Positions 16,354 through 26,710 of a stretch of DNA of 64,000 nt are shown here, piece by piece. Under the pieces are notes generated by a model. That model saw only the letters and a list, made by a program, of their open reading frames with translations, did no database searches and was not told where the DNA came from. Positions within the stretch are counted from its first letter, which is position 1, and the number at the start of each line of letters is the position of its first letter. The DNA comes from Pseudoalteromonas piscicida. GTDB lineage: Bacteria; Pseudomonadota; Gammaproteobacteria; Enterobacterales; Alteromonadaceae. The stretch covers positions 3,936,001-4,000,000 of the forward strand of contig NZ_CP021646.1 of NCBI RefSeq assembly GCF_002208135.1, in the 5' to 3' direction. Position numbers and translations under genes: made by a program.

Positions 16354-18321
16354 ATGACACGATTTCATCCCTCCACGGCGACCTATTGCACCTTAATGAG
16401 CGTCATAAGCAGCGGCGTTTACGCCAATATGGATAACGCAAAACCGAGTATTTATGCTGGAAGTTCACTGCAACAGTTTGCAGCACAAGATGCACTTGCA
16501 ACCATCGAGCGCTTACCGTCATTCACACTCATAGAACAAAGTGGTGAGCGCGGCCTAGGTGGCAGTTCAGCCAATATTTTATTAAATGGCATGGAGATCC
16601 GCGTAAAGTCTGGATCGGTCTCGGAGTATTTAAAACAGCTTCCCGTTGACCAAATCGCTGCGCTAGAAGTGTACCTAAACCACCACCCATTCCCTTCACT
16701 TAAGCAATACAATCAAGTTGTTAACATCATTCGTGATGAAAAAACCAATGCCTATAATTGGCAACTAGGTAGTGCACTCAACGCCAGCTCCTCGATTGGC
16801 ATCACGGCAATGGCAGGGTTTATCTTACCTAAAGGGCAGTGGACGCATAGTGGCCATATTCAAGCTCAGGATGAGCCATTTAAAAGTACCAATAAAGGTC
16901 AACTGTTTGCGTCTAGTAACACACTCGAAGAAAAGAGCGAAGAAACATTTAAAGAGCAAAGTGAGCGAATAACGCTCTCACTTACCAGCCACAAAACCAT
17001 TCAGGATGGTGCCTTAACGCTCAATGTTCAGGCTGTAAAAGACAACTTGCAGTCGAAATACGAATGGCTGTACCGCACGCCAACTTCATCCAGCGATGTT
17101 GAATCTGCGTTTTCGCAAGAGCGCGGCAAAACAGACACTAGCGAAATGTCTATCGATAGGCAGTGGCAAGGTCAGCGCTGGAGCACACAACTTACAGGCT
17201 ACTACTCAAAACAAAAGAATGAGTTGCACATGCTTGATGGTCTCTCTGCGCAACTTTCAACACCGAGCTTTACACAGTATAAGCGTACTGACGAGCGAGT
17301 AATTCGCCTGATGGTAAACGACGCAGTCTCGGAGTACGGTCTTGAGGCCAGTATCAATCGAGTAAATGCCAACACAATATTGCCCGAGGAGCAGTTACAC
17401 AGCACGATAAAAGAGCTAAGTATTGAGCCCTTTGCTGCTTTTACTTGGTCACTTTCACCAAAATGGCAGTTATACAGCAAACTGGCAGCTGAGCAGGCTA
17501 CACTTTCGACCAACAGTAGTCAGAGTGAAGATATTCAGCATCTCATCGCCAAGCCGTTGATGCGATTAAATTATGACGCAACAAAACACATTCAGCTTAC
17601 AACCACCTTAAAGCATGAAGTGGAACAGCTCGATTTTTCACTTTTTTTACCAGAGCTCAACGCAGGATTTGGCCGCTTACAGTTTGGCAACCTGGAAATA
17701 AAGCCAATGCAGTACACTGAACTTGCACTGCAAATTGATATTGAAGAAGGTGAAAGATGGCGTTTTAACGTTAAGCCTTTTTATCAGTGGCAAAAAGATG
17801 TGCATGAATATCAGCAAGATAATCGAGGTGAAAGCATAGTTGCAAACGCAGACGGTGCCGCGCTTTGGGGGCTAGATGGTGCAGTTAATCTAGACTTATC
17901 AAGCTGGATCAACAACAGTCAGCTCAATCTTGATTATAGTTATCGGGACGCATCATACCGTGACGTGCTCACAGGAAAACGTGCAATCAACGGAACTGTT
18001 CCACATTGGGCTAGTGTGCAATTTCGACAAAGCTTTAATCGTTTTTCTTGGAGCGCAGAGATTTCCAGTGGGGATAGTTATCGCGAATATTATCCCGATG
18101 AGCAATTTATTGAATCAGGCTCATTGCAATTGACTTTGCAAGCACAGCTTCAAGTAAGCCAACGCGTTAAGCTCAACTTAGAAGCTTCGCCACTCACGTC
18201 TAGATACGAATATCGACGCTTGTATTACAACGCCTCACGGGCGGGCAGCGTAAGTGCCGTGGAAACGATTCGTGAGCGTGTACCACCAGAGTTTGCGCTC
18301 ACGCTAAGCGGAAATTGGTAG
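16354..18321 (+). CDS. TonB-dependent receptor-like outer-membrane protein
   Basis: A 655-residue protein with a plug-like N-terminus: ATIERLPSFTLIEQSGERG and LGGSSANILLNGMEI correspond to the plug-domain core, and SEYLKQLPVDQIAALEVY to its C-terminal strand. The rest is aromatic-rich alternating beta-strand sequence ending LTLSGNW, with the terminal aromatic residue expected for barrel insertion. It is shorter than sugar or siderophore receptors in this genus, and I see no clear TonB box. AAAGAGGAA precedes the ATG, and a signal peptide reaches about residue 24 (YAN). It follows a LytTR regulator. The ligand is unknown. Confidence 0.75.
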   Translation: MTRFHPSTATYCTLMSVISSGVYANMDNAKPSIYAGSSLQQFAAQDALATIERLPSFTLIEQSGERGLGGSSANILLNGMEIRVKSGSVSEYLKQLPVDQIAALEVYLNHHPFPSLKQYNQVVNIIRDEKTNAYNWQLGSALNASSSIGITAMAGFILPKGQWTHSGHIQAQDEPFKSTNKGQLFASSNTLEEKSEETFKEQSERITLSLTSHKTIQDGALTLNVQAVKDNLQSKYEWLYRTPTSSSDVESAFSQERGKTDTSEMSIDRQWQGQRWSTQLTGYYSKQKNELHMLDGLSAQLSTPSFTQYKRTDERVIRLMVNDAVSEYGLEASINRVNANTILPEEQLHSTIKELSIEPFAAFTWSLSPKWQLYSKLAAEQATLSTNSSQSEDIQHLIAKPLMRLNYDATKHIQLTTTLKHEVEQLDFSLFLPELNAGFGRLQFGNLEIKPMQYTELALQIDIEEGERWRFNVKPFYQWQKDVHEYQQDNRGESIVANADGAALWGLDGAVNLDLSSWINNSQLNLDYSYRDASYRDVLTGKRAINGTVPHWASVQFRQSFNRFSWSAEISSGDSYREYYPDEQFIESGSLQLTLQAQLQVSQRVKLNLEASPLTSRYEYRRLYYNASRAGSVSAVETIRERVPPEFALTLSGNW

Positions 18322-18360
18322 GCCGATACTAATCGTGCCTACCGACTTTAGTGTCCTGAC

Positions 18361-18627
18361 TAGGGTCTGTTTATCTTTCAAGTTTGTTTTTGCAGCAGTT
18401 TGATTGGTATTTATACAAGGCAGAGCCGGCGTAGCATAGTTATTCTATGTGAGTCAGGCGATAACACAGTAGAAATGCCAATCAAGCGCTGCCCTTTGGG
18501 TTCACCTGAGTGCGCTTTGTTCATTGTTGCTCAACTTTTGCCTAGATTACTAGCTGGCAAGTCGAGCGTCGCGACTAAAACACACTCAGGAGAACAAAAG
18601 TCAAACAGCAAAGGTCAACAGGCCCTA
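18361..18627. mobile_element. MITE copy 2, 267 bp, inverted relative to copy 1
   Basis: Apart from a missing 49-bp internal block, this is the reverse complement of 1427-1743 with scattered substitutions. The right end keeps the canonical inverted repeat (TA-bounded, AAAGGTCAACAGGCCCTA), while the left end is diverged (TAGGGTCTGTTTATCTTT, 15 of 18 matching). The right-hand TA lies in the stop codon of the minus-strand gene that ends at 18625. It encodes no transposase. The open frame at 18400-18639 resembles the one in copy 1 and is treated as part of the element. Confidence 0.8.
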
Positions 18628-21600
18628 ATATCGTTCTAAATGATTGAGAATATGTGGAAAAACATCTACATCAGCCTGACGCCCAAAGATACAATCTATG
18701 TGCGCGTAATTGGGGATCACCTTACGCGTAAATTGCTCATCACCAAAGGCAAGACAAAGACGTTCATAAGTTTTTTTCGTGCTCTCAGGTAAATAACATT
18801 CGTTATCTGCTCCGCTAATAAACAGCGTTGGCACGTTTAATCGGTTGATGTGTGGTAGGTAAACGTCCTTACCATCTGCATCAACCAGTTTTCCTGCGCG
18901 ACAAATTGCAGCAAGGTGCTCAAGGGTTTGAATATTGGCTTCGGCAAATAGTTCATCAATATGCTCATGCAGCAAATCGGTTAACTGATCATGACGGTAT
19001 AAGGAGGCGTACATAAAGGTCACGCGATGGCAGCTATCATTGTTGCATCGCCCCTGAGCTTCGGCGAGCGCGTACAAGCCTAGCGCCTTATCATACAAAG
19101 AGGCAAGGCCATTGCTCTGCTGTGGTACTCGCGCCGTTAGCGAGTCTACGCCCAGCCTTTCTAAAAATGAAGGGAGGTGTAAACCTGTCTTCATTTTCGT
19201 CGCCATCGGCACCACGACGTCCGCCGCAATTTGTGATGCAACAACACTGCGAACGCCTGTAAGGCCACTAAGCATAGACATAAAGAAGGTTGTAGCGCCA
19301 TAGCAATGTACTACCGCCTGAATACTATCCGCTCCAGTAATCGTACGGATTTTATTCACCGCAGCAGGATAATCGTATTTCGCTACCTGATCGCCATTTG
19401 ATTGCTTTGCGGCAGCAGGCAACAAAATGCTGACTCGATAATCCAATAGCCACACGTCATATTGGTTGGCGACGAGGTACTCAACTAAGTTGGTATCTAT
19501 CATGTCGGTGGAAAAAATACTCGACGCAACACCCAACCCATGCACTAACATAACCGGGCCCTTGTCACCTCCCCGATACCGAGTCAGCGATAGCTGCACA
19601 TGATCTGCTGTATCAAACAAATATACTTCAGGTGTGGGGGCCCTTAGCGGCCGTTTTTTGCGCACCAATTCACCACTGTGCGTTCTTTCTTGGTAAAAAA
19701 TACTGCCGTAACTTTGATATAATGTGCCCGCAAAAAACTGCCCAAAGCGCGCGATGGCTTTTAAGCGAGCCGCTTTACTCTCGGCATGACTCACACGAAT
19801 AGTGGCAAGCTGCGTTACAAAATCAATCGGCGCTATCTTCATAATACCGTGGCCACATACCGCCCCTTGAGTATCTTCTCCTTCATAAATATCAACAAAT
19901 AAGGTTGTAGTATCATCCCAAAGATCAAGTGAGTGAGGGTCGTCTTTGATTAACTTAAAGGCATTAAAGAAGTACTGCTTGCCATTCTCCGCTATTAAAT
20001 TCATTTTATAGATCATCTTACGGGTATTTGGTGGAAAAGCCTGACGCTCAAACAAACGAAACTCACCATTGCGAACGGTCAGTGGTTTATCAGAAAGCAC
20101 ATTACACTCAACGCGACCCGAAATCTGCGCTTTATGTTGTGGGTCGGTCAACATCACCTCTAGATCTGTCGAGGTGACCGTCAACACAAACGACAGCGTT
20201 TGGTTTGTTTCTTGACCCTGCTTATAGGCAGCCAAGTAGGTTTGTAAAGAGGCAGAGCTTGGCTCTATCACGCGGCTAAAATAGCCCTGCATTCGCTCTG
20301 TAAACGCCAACCCCGTTGTAGTCGGCTCTGCGGTACGGGAACGGCTTGACGGCAACTGATAGTCAATTAGCCAATTACGGTCCTTGGCGATAAGCGCACA
20401 GCAGCGCTCCGCCAATGCACTTATCGTCAGTAGCGGATTGACGGCAAGCGACGTTGGAATGATGGCACCATCTGACACATAGAGCGAGTCGTAGCAGGCA
20501 TCCCCTCTGCCATAAACACTTGCCCTTTATGGTTCACCACTCCTTCGGAACCCGTCTCAGCAAGCCGGCAGCCACCTAAAGGATGAACTGTAACCAAGCG
20601 ATTATTCAACCACGGTGACCAAATCGGGTTTTTGACATAGGTGCCACCGAGCGCTTCTGTTGCTTGAAGCAGCTTTTCACTCGCGTTTTGAAAATTAGGC
20701 TGAGATCCTAACTCTGGCCAACGGATTTTCAACTTGTCTTGCTCTAAAGTTATAACACCTTGACCATCATCATGGCTCATTACTAAGTAGGTCTGAGTGT
20801 GTTTTACCGCACCATGATAAGCGCCTCGCCATTGGCTTTGCCATACTCTCGCCTGCTCCTCCAAAGCATCATGAAAACCGTGATCCGTGTCGAGCCCAAC
20901 TACACCCGCAGCACTTGCAAGCGCAGTTGGTAACACTCCCGCCATTGCACCGGGTAAACTTCCCTCTTCAATAATCATTTGCTGCGCACGTTCGCTCGCT
21001 TCACGAAGATCGATTGCACTGGTGATACAAGGTCCTGTAGGCGCTTTGCCTTCTGGCTCTAGATTACCAACCCCAACACCATCGATTTCGCTGTCGCAGT
21101 TATAGCCAAAACCCAACATATCGCCATTACCAGTAAAATGCTGTCCAAGTTGCGAAGAGATAGCCAAACCGCGACTTTGACTACGCAATAAAATTTCATT
21201 ACTGCCCAGCGTGCCTGCTGCCACGATCACAATATCCGCCTCAACAAATAACGGGGCTGCAGAAAAGCATTCTGCGCCGGTTCCCATGTCTTGGTAAAAC
21301 ACCCGCCAACCGGAGTCTGTTTTCTCAAGGTAACGCACACTGGCCTGACAATAGATTTCTGCACCATGATTCCAAGCATCCGGTAAGTAGTTCATTCGAG
21401 TGGTATTTTTGGCATTGAAATTACAACCAGACACACAGTCCCCGCAGTTAGTACATGCTTGCTGCTCAACGCCCACATGGTTAATCCCACCGTCAGGCGT
21501 CGCAAAACAAACATTAATTGGCACTTTATTTAAGGGCGCTTCCAATGCATTTGCCGACTGCTGGTGAGCCTTCAGTTTATTCAAGGTTGGGTAATCTTCA

Positions 21601-22049
21601 GGGTATAACGAAGGTTTAAGCATCTCCCGAGCCCGCATAAATCCTTCGACCAACAAACCATCCTCATCATCTCTAATCGCGTGTGGCCATGCTGAATCTT
21701 TCAATACTGCATCCACTGGGGGCAAAGCAACATTGGCATTGATAAGAGAGGTGCCACCTAAACCACAACCGACGACGACATTCTGTTCACGGTGCATATG
21801 AATATCAAATAATCCCAAATGAGAGCCCTTGTGTCCTGTTTGGCTATTAAACTGCAACTCACCAGCGGCCTCCAATTCGGTATCAGGAAATTCTCCCGTT
21901 AAAAACTCGCGCCCTCGCTCAAGTAGGCAGACTGATTTTCCGGCTCTCGCCATACGTGACGCAGCGATAGAACCGCCATAACCACTACCAATAACCAGTA
22001 CATCGTAATGCGGCTGAATTGCCGCCAGAGGTGAAGAAATTGGTTTCAT
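18625..22049 (-). pseudogene. GMC oxidoreductase fused to alpha/beta hydrolase, broken by one frameshift
   Basis: Two overlapping frames (22049 to 20427 and 20478 to 18625) make one protein of about 1141 residues when one G is restored at a four-G run (plus-strand C 20502-20505); the join then reads AEGDACYDSLYVSDGAIIP. The first part is a GMC/cholesterol-oxidase-like flavoprotein, with the FAD Rossmann motif VIGSGYGGSIAASRMARAG near residue 17 and a cysteine group CTNCGDCVSGC. The restored segment VSDGAIIPTSLAVNPLLT is the conserved GMC C-terminus. The second part is an alpha/beta hydrolase with oxyanion-side VMLVHGLGVA and nucleophile-elbow region HCYGATT. Sterol or other lipophilic alcohol oxidation is inferred only. 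The stop codon TAG coincides with the TA of MITE copy 2. Confidence 0.82.
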
Positions 22050-22186
22050 TTGGATGATTCCCTCTTCTTATTTGTGCTCACCACCTTACCCGTGGCGATG
22101 CTATCCGTGAAGTATCCTCCATTGGAGGCATACTGACCCTAGCAATAAGAGTAGAGCATTTATTGCACAATGGTGCAGTACACAGG

Positions 22187-23389
22187 TTAAATAATCCGGT
22201 AGATCAGTGGCAGCAATAACAAACATCCCATCCCCCAAAGAATTTTATTATTTGTCAGCAAAGCCTTGCGATACCCCATCACCAACCCAAGAGAACCCAA
22301 CTTTGGCACCAGCCAGAACAGCAACCCAGAAAATAGCAGTGTTCCTGTGATCACCAAAAACCCCTCAAACACACCACCGAGTTGATAACGACTAAGCCAA
22401 AGCGCTAAGGCAATAATCACGCTTTGATGCCAGAGATAAATGGGAAACACCGCTTTATTGAGTCTCGTAAGCAGCGGATGAGGACGGTTAAGATAACGCG
22501 CCGCTAATGCTAATATTAACAACACCATGCACACGCGCTGCAACACCAACACAAGACCCCCACCCCACGTAATGAAGGTTGTGCGTGTGTCTTGCTGCAA
22601 CCAGTAAAAATGATATAAAAGCATAATAATCATGGCGTTGACTGCACAAACCCACAGCAGCACTTTACCTTGCCGAGTAAGCCAAGCCCAAAACCGATTA
22701 TGCTTAGCCAGCAGATAGCCTGCGAGCAGAAAAACAACCCCCTGAAATTCTCTTTTACTATCGCCGTCTAACGCTAACTGAGCCCAGAGTAAGCTTGCAA
22801 CAGCCAGCACGCTTAGCGCGTAAGTTGACCAACGTAAACTGATAAAATGCCGGATCATTACTTGAAGCTTAGAATTAAAGACGATATGCAACACAGCAAG
22901 GAGCAAAGTAAAACGCCATAATTCTCGCAAATACCACAAGTGATTGACATCAACATGGGGCCAAATACCGCTTTGATACCGACTAAACAAAGGGCTGTTA
23001 AAATCAATAAACTGCTTGTAAAAGTCAACATACCCAAGCGTTAATCCAGCATTTTGCTGCATCTCAGCGTACAGTTGCACGGGCACAACAATCCATATGC
23101 CAATTAATAACGGGAGCAAGAGCAAAGGCGTACGAAAGAGCATTGTTGTGTATGCACCTTGTTTATCAAAAATATATCTAAGTGCAACACCCGAGATAAA
23201 CCAGATAAGCAACATTCGCCATGGTGAGATCAGTAACATCAGATATTCTAGCCAAACCGAGGTATAGGCACTCTTGTAGTGAAAACCCCAGTTAGGTACA
23301 TATAACATGGCAGTGTGATAAAAAATGAGTATCGTAAATGCAATCACACGCAGCCAGTCTAGCTCTATTCGCCGATTTAAATGCTCCAT
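22187..23389 (-). CDS. Acyltransferase family 3 membrane protein
   Basis: A 400-residue protein with about ten hydrophobic segments. The N-terminus RRIELDWLRVIAFTILIFYHT has the R/D and FYH elements of acyltransferase-3 (OatA/MdoC-like) proteins, with the conserved histidine in the first helix. Further family features are VNHLWYLRELW and LYLWHQSVIIAL. Such proteins O-acylate exported glycans or lipids in the inner membrane; the acceptor here is unknown. No strong ribosome site is visible. It is divergent from the LytTR gene at 23558, which may regulate it. The 137-bp gap to 22049 holds nothing I can identify. Confidence 0.85.
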   Translation of the reverse strand: MEHLNRRIELDWLRVIAFTILIFYHTAMLYVPNWGFHYKSAYTSVWLEYLMLLISPWRMLLIWFISGVALRYIFDKQGAYTTMLFRTPLLLLPLLIGIWIVVPVQLYAEMQQNAGLTLGYVDFYKQFIDFNSPLFSRYQSGIWPHVDVNHLWYLRELWRFTLLLAVLHIVFNSKLQVMIRHFISLRWSTYALSVLAVASLLWAQLALDGDSKREFQGVVFLLAGYLLAKHNRFWAWLTRQGKVLLWVCAVNAMIIMLLYHFYWLQQDTRTTFITWGGGLVLVLQRVCMVLLILALAARYLNRPHPLLTRLNKAVFPIYLWHQSVIIALALWLSRYQLGGVFEGFLVITGTLLFSGLLFWLVPKLGSLGLVMGYRKALLTNNKILWGMGCLLLLPLIYRII

Positions 23390-23557
23390 CTTATTTTCTT
23401 TTTGACAGTAAACTTATCCTTAGCGTGCACCAATACAGCGCACAAACAAGCTACAATTTGCTTATATAACAATAGCTAGGGATAAATCGTGGAATAGTGG
23501 GATAAAATAAGTGACCGCTTTGCATCCAGTTGCTAGAGTAAAAGAAAAACACAAACC

Positions 23558-24421
23558 ATGATGTTTTCACGTACCTTTATTCAGCAATACCACCCTTTGA
23601 TAGCAATGGCATTACTCGCCCTCTTTCTGGCGATTAATAACACCTTAAATGTCATTACCTTGATCATGGATGCCAAGCGAGATGCACAGCTCGATTTTGC
23701 GCTGTGGGAACCTTTCGTGTGGGAATATACCAGTGCAGCTGCCAGTCTAGCCTTAATTCCTGCCATATCTTGGTATTTAAACGCATTTCCTTGGCAGTGG
23801 CATAAACCTGTTAACGTTGCTTTTAGCTTTTTTATTGCCTCACTGTTATTTTGTTTTGGCCATGTTGGCATCATGGTGTTATTACGTGAAACGATTTATT
23901 TTAGTTTGCAACTGGATTACAACTTCCATCTTTCCTGGTTTGAACTTATCTATGAATATCAAAAAGATGCTTGGAGCTTGGTGTTCTTTATTGCACTCAT
24001 AAAAGGTTATCGATTTAGTATCTCACATATGCTTGGAGAAGCATCACCGATAAAACAAGAAAGCGATGAAGGTGAACCGCCCACCAAACCCATTCATCAT
24101 TTATTAGTACGCAAGCTAGGCAAAGAATTTATCGTTAAAGTTGAAGAGGTTGAATGGTTACAGTCGTCTGGAAATTACGTCAATCTGCACTTAAATGGTC
24201 GCATTTACCCGCTACGCTCAACGCTTGCTGCGCTATGTCAGCGCTTAGATCCAGCCGGCTTTGTACGCATTCATCGCTCTTTTGCTATTAATCTGTCTAA
24301 GGTCGTGTGTATTACCCCGCTCGCTAGTGGTGACAGTGAAGTCGTATTGCAAAGTGGGAAAGTATTAACGCTCTCGCGAACCTATAAAACACAATTTAAG
24401 CACCAACTACGCCTTGAGTAA
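23558..24421 (+). CDS. Membrane-anchored LytTR transcriptional regulator
   Basis: A 287-residue protein with four predicted helices in residues 15-160 and a C-terminal LytTR domain (about 183-286). Family segments EWLQSSGNYVNLHLNG, FVRIHRSFAINLSKV and LTLSRTYKTQFKHQL are visible. It has the same layout as the regulator at 15438-16214 and lacks a receiver domain. It is divergently transcribed from the acyltransferase gene (168-bp gap), which suggests local control. The 229 bp after it (24422-24650) contain no gene; they presumably hold the promoter of the next one. Confidence 0.87.
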   Translation: MMFSRTFIQQYHPLIAMALLALFLAINNTLNVITLIMDAKRDAQLDFALWEPFVWEYTSAAASLALIPAISWYLNAFPWQWHKPVNVAFSFFIASLLFCFGHVGIMVLLRETIYFSLQLDYNFHLSWFELIYEYQKDAWSLVFFIALIKGYRFSISHMLGEASPIKQESDEGEPPTKPIHHLLVRKLGKEFIVKVEEVEWLQSSGNYVNLHLNGRIYPLRSTLAALCQRLDPAGFVRIHRSFAINLSKVVCITPLASGDSEVVLQSGKVLTLSRTYKTQFKHQLRLE

Positions 24422-24650
24422 GTGAGCAATTCGCAACCATTAGTAACCGTGTGTTATTGCGTTAATTCCATTAATCAATGCTAAATGCTGTAACGCTAAA
24501 GTTCATTTTGTATCCATTTCATCGCTCTACACTACACAGCCGCAACAGGTAAGGTGCCTATTTTTGCATTTGCACCGAATTTATATACAATCTTATGCGG
24601 TTCAGATGCCTCATTGGACTGCATAATAAAAGGATAATAAAAAAGGCTCT

Positions 24651-25937
24651 ATGAAAAACCTCATCACTCCATTATTCGCAGCAATCCTGCTTCTAAATGG
24701 CTGTAGCCAAATACAGCAACCTCAACAGGATGAACCAACGCCAGATAACGCTGTGCAATCTGCCGTTAAAAAGCCAAAAAATACAGTCAAAGACGAAGCT
24801 AAAACGGTGGTTAAAACGCCATATGACCCGCTCGCAACTGATGATTTATGGCTCCGCATTAAAGATCAGCTCAGCTTTGCCGATTCCGACGATAAGCGTG
24901 TAAAACAACGGATTGATTGGTATCTCAGGCATCCAAACTATATGGATACCATCAGTGAACGTGCAGCGCCGCTACTTTATTACTTAGTAGAAGAAGTCGA
25001 AAAGCGCGATATGCCAATAGAACTGGCATTGATGCCGCTAATTGAAAGCGACTTTAATACCCAAGCCTACTCTCACAAGCATGCTTCGGGTTTGTGGCAA
25101 CTCACACCGCTGATTGCAAAACATTATGGTGCCAAGATCAACGCTTGGTATGACGGCCGCCAAGATATCGTAGACTCGACCCGTGTCGCATTGGACTTTT
25201 TGCAATATCTCCACAAACGTTTTGATGGTGATTGGTATCATGCCATTGCCGCCTATAACACGGGTGAAGGTAGAGTGCTTGCAGCCATTGAACGAAATAA
25301 AAAAGCAGGTAAACCAACTGACTTTTTCCATTTGAAGCTACCGCGCCAAACCAGTCACTACGTACCAAAGCTACTTGCAGCATCACAGCTGCTAAAGCAT
25401 GACTTGATGAAGTTTCCTAAAATCCCTAATCGTTCGCTAATCAGCGTTATTAAACTTAAACAACAAGCCATCTTATCTGATCTCAAAGGCTGGAAAGAAG
25501 TCGAGGTATTAAATCCAGGCTATGCACGTTTTCCAGCATTACTTGGCGGTCCTGAGCATATTGTAGTCCCTACAGCGCGCGTGTCAGAGTGGCAAACCAT
25601 GCTCACACACTTACCAAAAATGCCCGCAGATACATGGCAACATTATACTATCCGACGTGGAGACTCTCTCAGCACCATTGCAAAACGCTATTCGCTAACC
25701 GTCGCCGAGTTAAAAGCCTTTAATCAATTAAAGAGTGACCGTATTCGTGCAGGAAAAAAGCTAATTTTACCCATTTTGGCTGACAAACAACTGGACTATA
25801 AGATAAAACACGGCGATAGTTTATGGCGCATAGCTAAGCAATTTAATGTCAGTGTCGCTAAGCTAAAGCAATGGAACCAGCTATCGACAGATAGACTGAA
25901 AATTGGCGATACGTTACTGGTATTTCTGTCGCCTTAG
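24651..25937 (+). CDS. mltD: Membrane-bound lytic murein transglycosylase (MltD-like) with two LysM domains
   Basis: A 428-residue lipoprotein: lipobox LLNGC with acylated C18, a Q/P/K-rich linker, an SLT goose-lysozyme-type domain (about 110-260) with catalytic E132 in MPLIESDF followed by SGLWQLTP and AAYNTGEG, then two LysM repeats (IRRGDSLSTIAKRY and IKHGDSLWRIAKQF). It cleaves peptidoglycan to anhydromuropeptides at the outer membrane's inner face. E. coli MltD has the same order and similar length. AAGG five bases upstream supports the start. Confidence 0.93.
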   Translation: MKNLITPLFAAILLLNGCSQIQQPQQDEPTPDNAVQSAVKKPKNTVKDEAKTVVKTPYDPLATDDLWLRIKDQLSFADSDDKRVKQRIDWYLRHPNYMDTISERAAPLLYYLVEEVEKRDMPIELALMPLIESDFNTQAYSHKHASGLWQLTPLIAKHYGAKINAWYDGRQDIVDSTRVALDFLQYLHKRFDGDWYHAIAAYNTGEGRVLAAIERNKKAGKPTDFFHLKLPRQTSHYVPKLLAASQLLKHDLMKFPKIPNRSLISVIKLKQQAILSDLKGWKEVEVLNPGYARFPALLGGPEHIVVPTARVSEWQTMLTHLPKMPADTWQHYTIRRGDSLSTIAKRYSLTVAELKAFNQLKSDRIRAGKKLILPILADKQLDYKIKHGDSLWRIAKQFNVSVAKLKQWNQLSTDRLKIGDTLLVFLSP

Positions 25938-25960
25938 GGCGTAGTGTCAGTTGGATAAAT

Positions 25961-26710
25961 ATGTCAGAACATAACAATAATAACTTACCCTCTGAAAATG
26001 TAGCCGAAACGCAGGCAGCAAAGCCTGCTCGGCCACAGCCACACAGCTCGAGACACTCAAGGGGCTCCTTTAAACTCTCTCGCTCTAAAATGAACACCAT
26101 TTTAGCCCTATGTGCGATGTTTATTTCAGCGGCATCGTTTTACGCCACTTACCTGCAAGCAAAGGCTGCTCAGGAGCAAGTTTCCGCAGCCGAAAAGCAG
26201 CTAAAAACTGAAACTTGGCCATGGCTACAATTCAGCTACAGTAATTTTGATTTAGAGTCGACTCAAGCAACGATTAGAGTCGATATTCGCAATTCAGGGA
26301 CCGGCCCTGCAATCATCCATTACATCAAATATGAATTGGATGGCGAAGCGTATTTTGATGTTACCGAACTGATGGACGCTTGTTGCAACCTTAACGCCTA
26401 TCAAGCAGCGCTTAGTGATGCTCAAAATGAAGAATCGAATATCAATTATCTAAAAAAGTTTGGCTGGTATGTTTCCAGTGCGCCACAAAAGATTTTGCTG
26501 GCAGATGGCGACACCTTCAACATTTTCACCATGCCAAAAAGCAATTTTAATCGTGGATTATGGGATAAAATCGACGCCCATAAATCGGTTTTTAAGGCAG
26601 AGGCCTGCTACTGTTCTATACTAAAACAGTGCTATACCACGAACGAAAAAGCAGTGATCACTGAGGTACCTAGTTGTTCAACGACACCGACAAATTCTAT
26701 CAACGAGTAA
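25961..26710 (+). CDS. Membrane-anchored protein of unknown function
   Basis: I do not recognise the 249-residue product. It has a hydrophilic, Asn/Pro/Ser-rich cytoplasmic start (residues 1-43), one membrane helix (about 45-65, TILALCAMFISAASFYATYL), a short Ala/Gln/Glu helical segment and a folded extracytoplasmic domain with six cysteines (CC at about 143-144 and a C-rich tail). It starts 23 bp after mltD, with GGAT close upstream, and its 3' end overlaps the lysozyme-like gene by 37 bp. The three genes are likely co-transcribed, perhaps in cell-wall work. Confidence 0.7.
   Translation: MSEHNNNNLPSENVAETQAAKPARPQPHSSRHSRGSFKLSRSKMNTILALCAMFISAASFYATYLQAKAAQEQVSAAEKQLKTETWPWLQFSYSNFDLESTQATIRVDIRNSGTGPAIIHYIKYELDGEAYFDVTELMDACCNLNAYQAALSDAQNEESNINYLKKFGWYVSSAPQKILLADGDTFNIFTMPKSNFNRGLWDKIDAHKSVFKAEACYCSILKQCYTTNEKAVITEVPSCSTTPTNSINE

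Noticed and set aside
20427..22049. A complete GMC oxidoreductase separate from the hydrolase
   Set aside because: The last residues after AEG are out-of-frame sequence; the conserved GMC C-terminus is in the next frame, so both belong to one gene.
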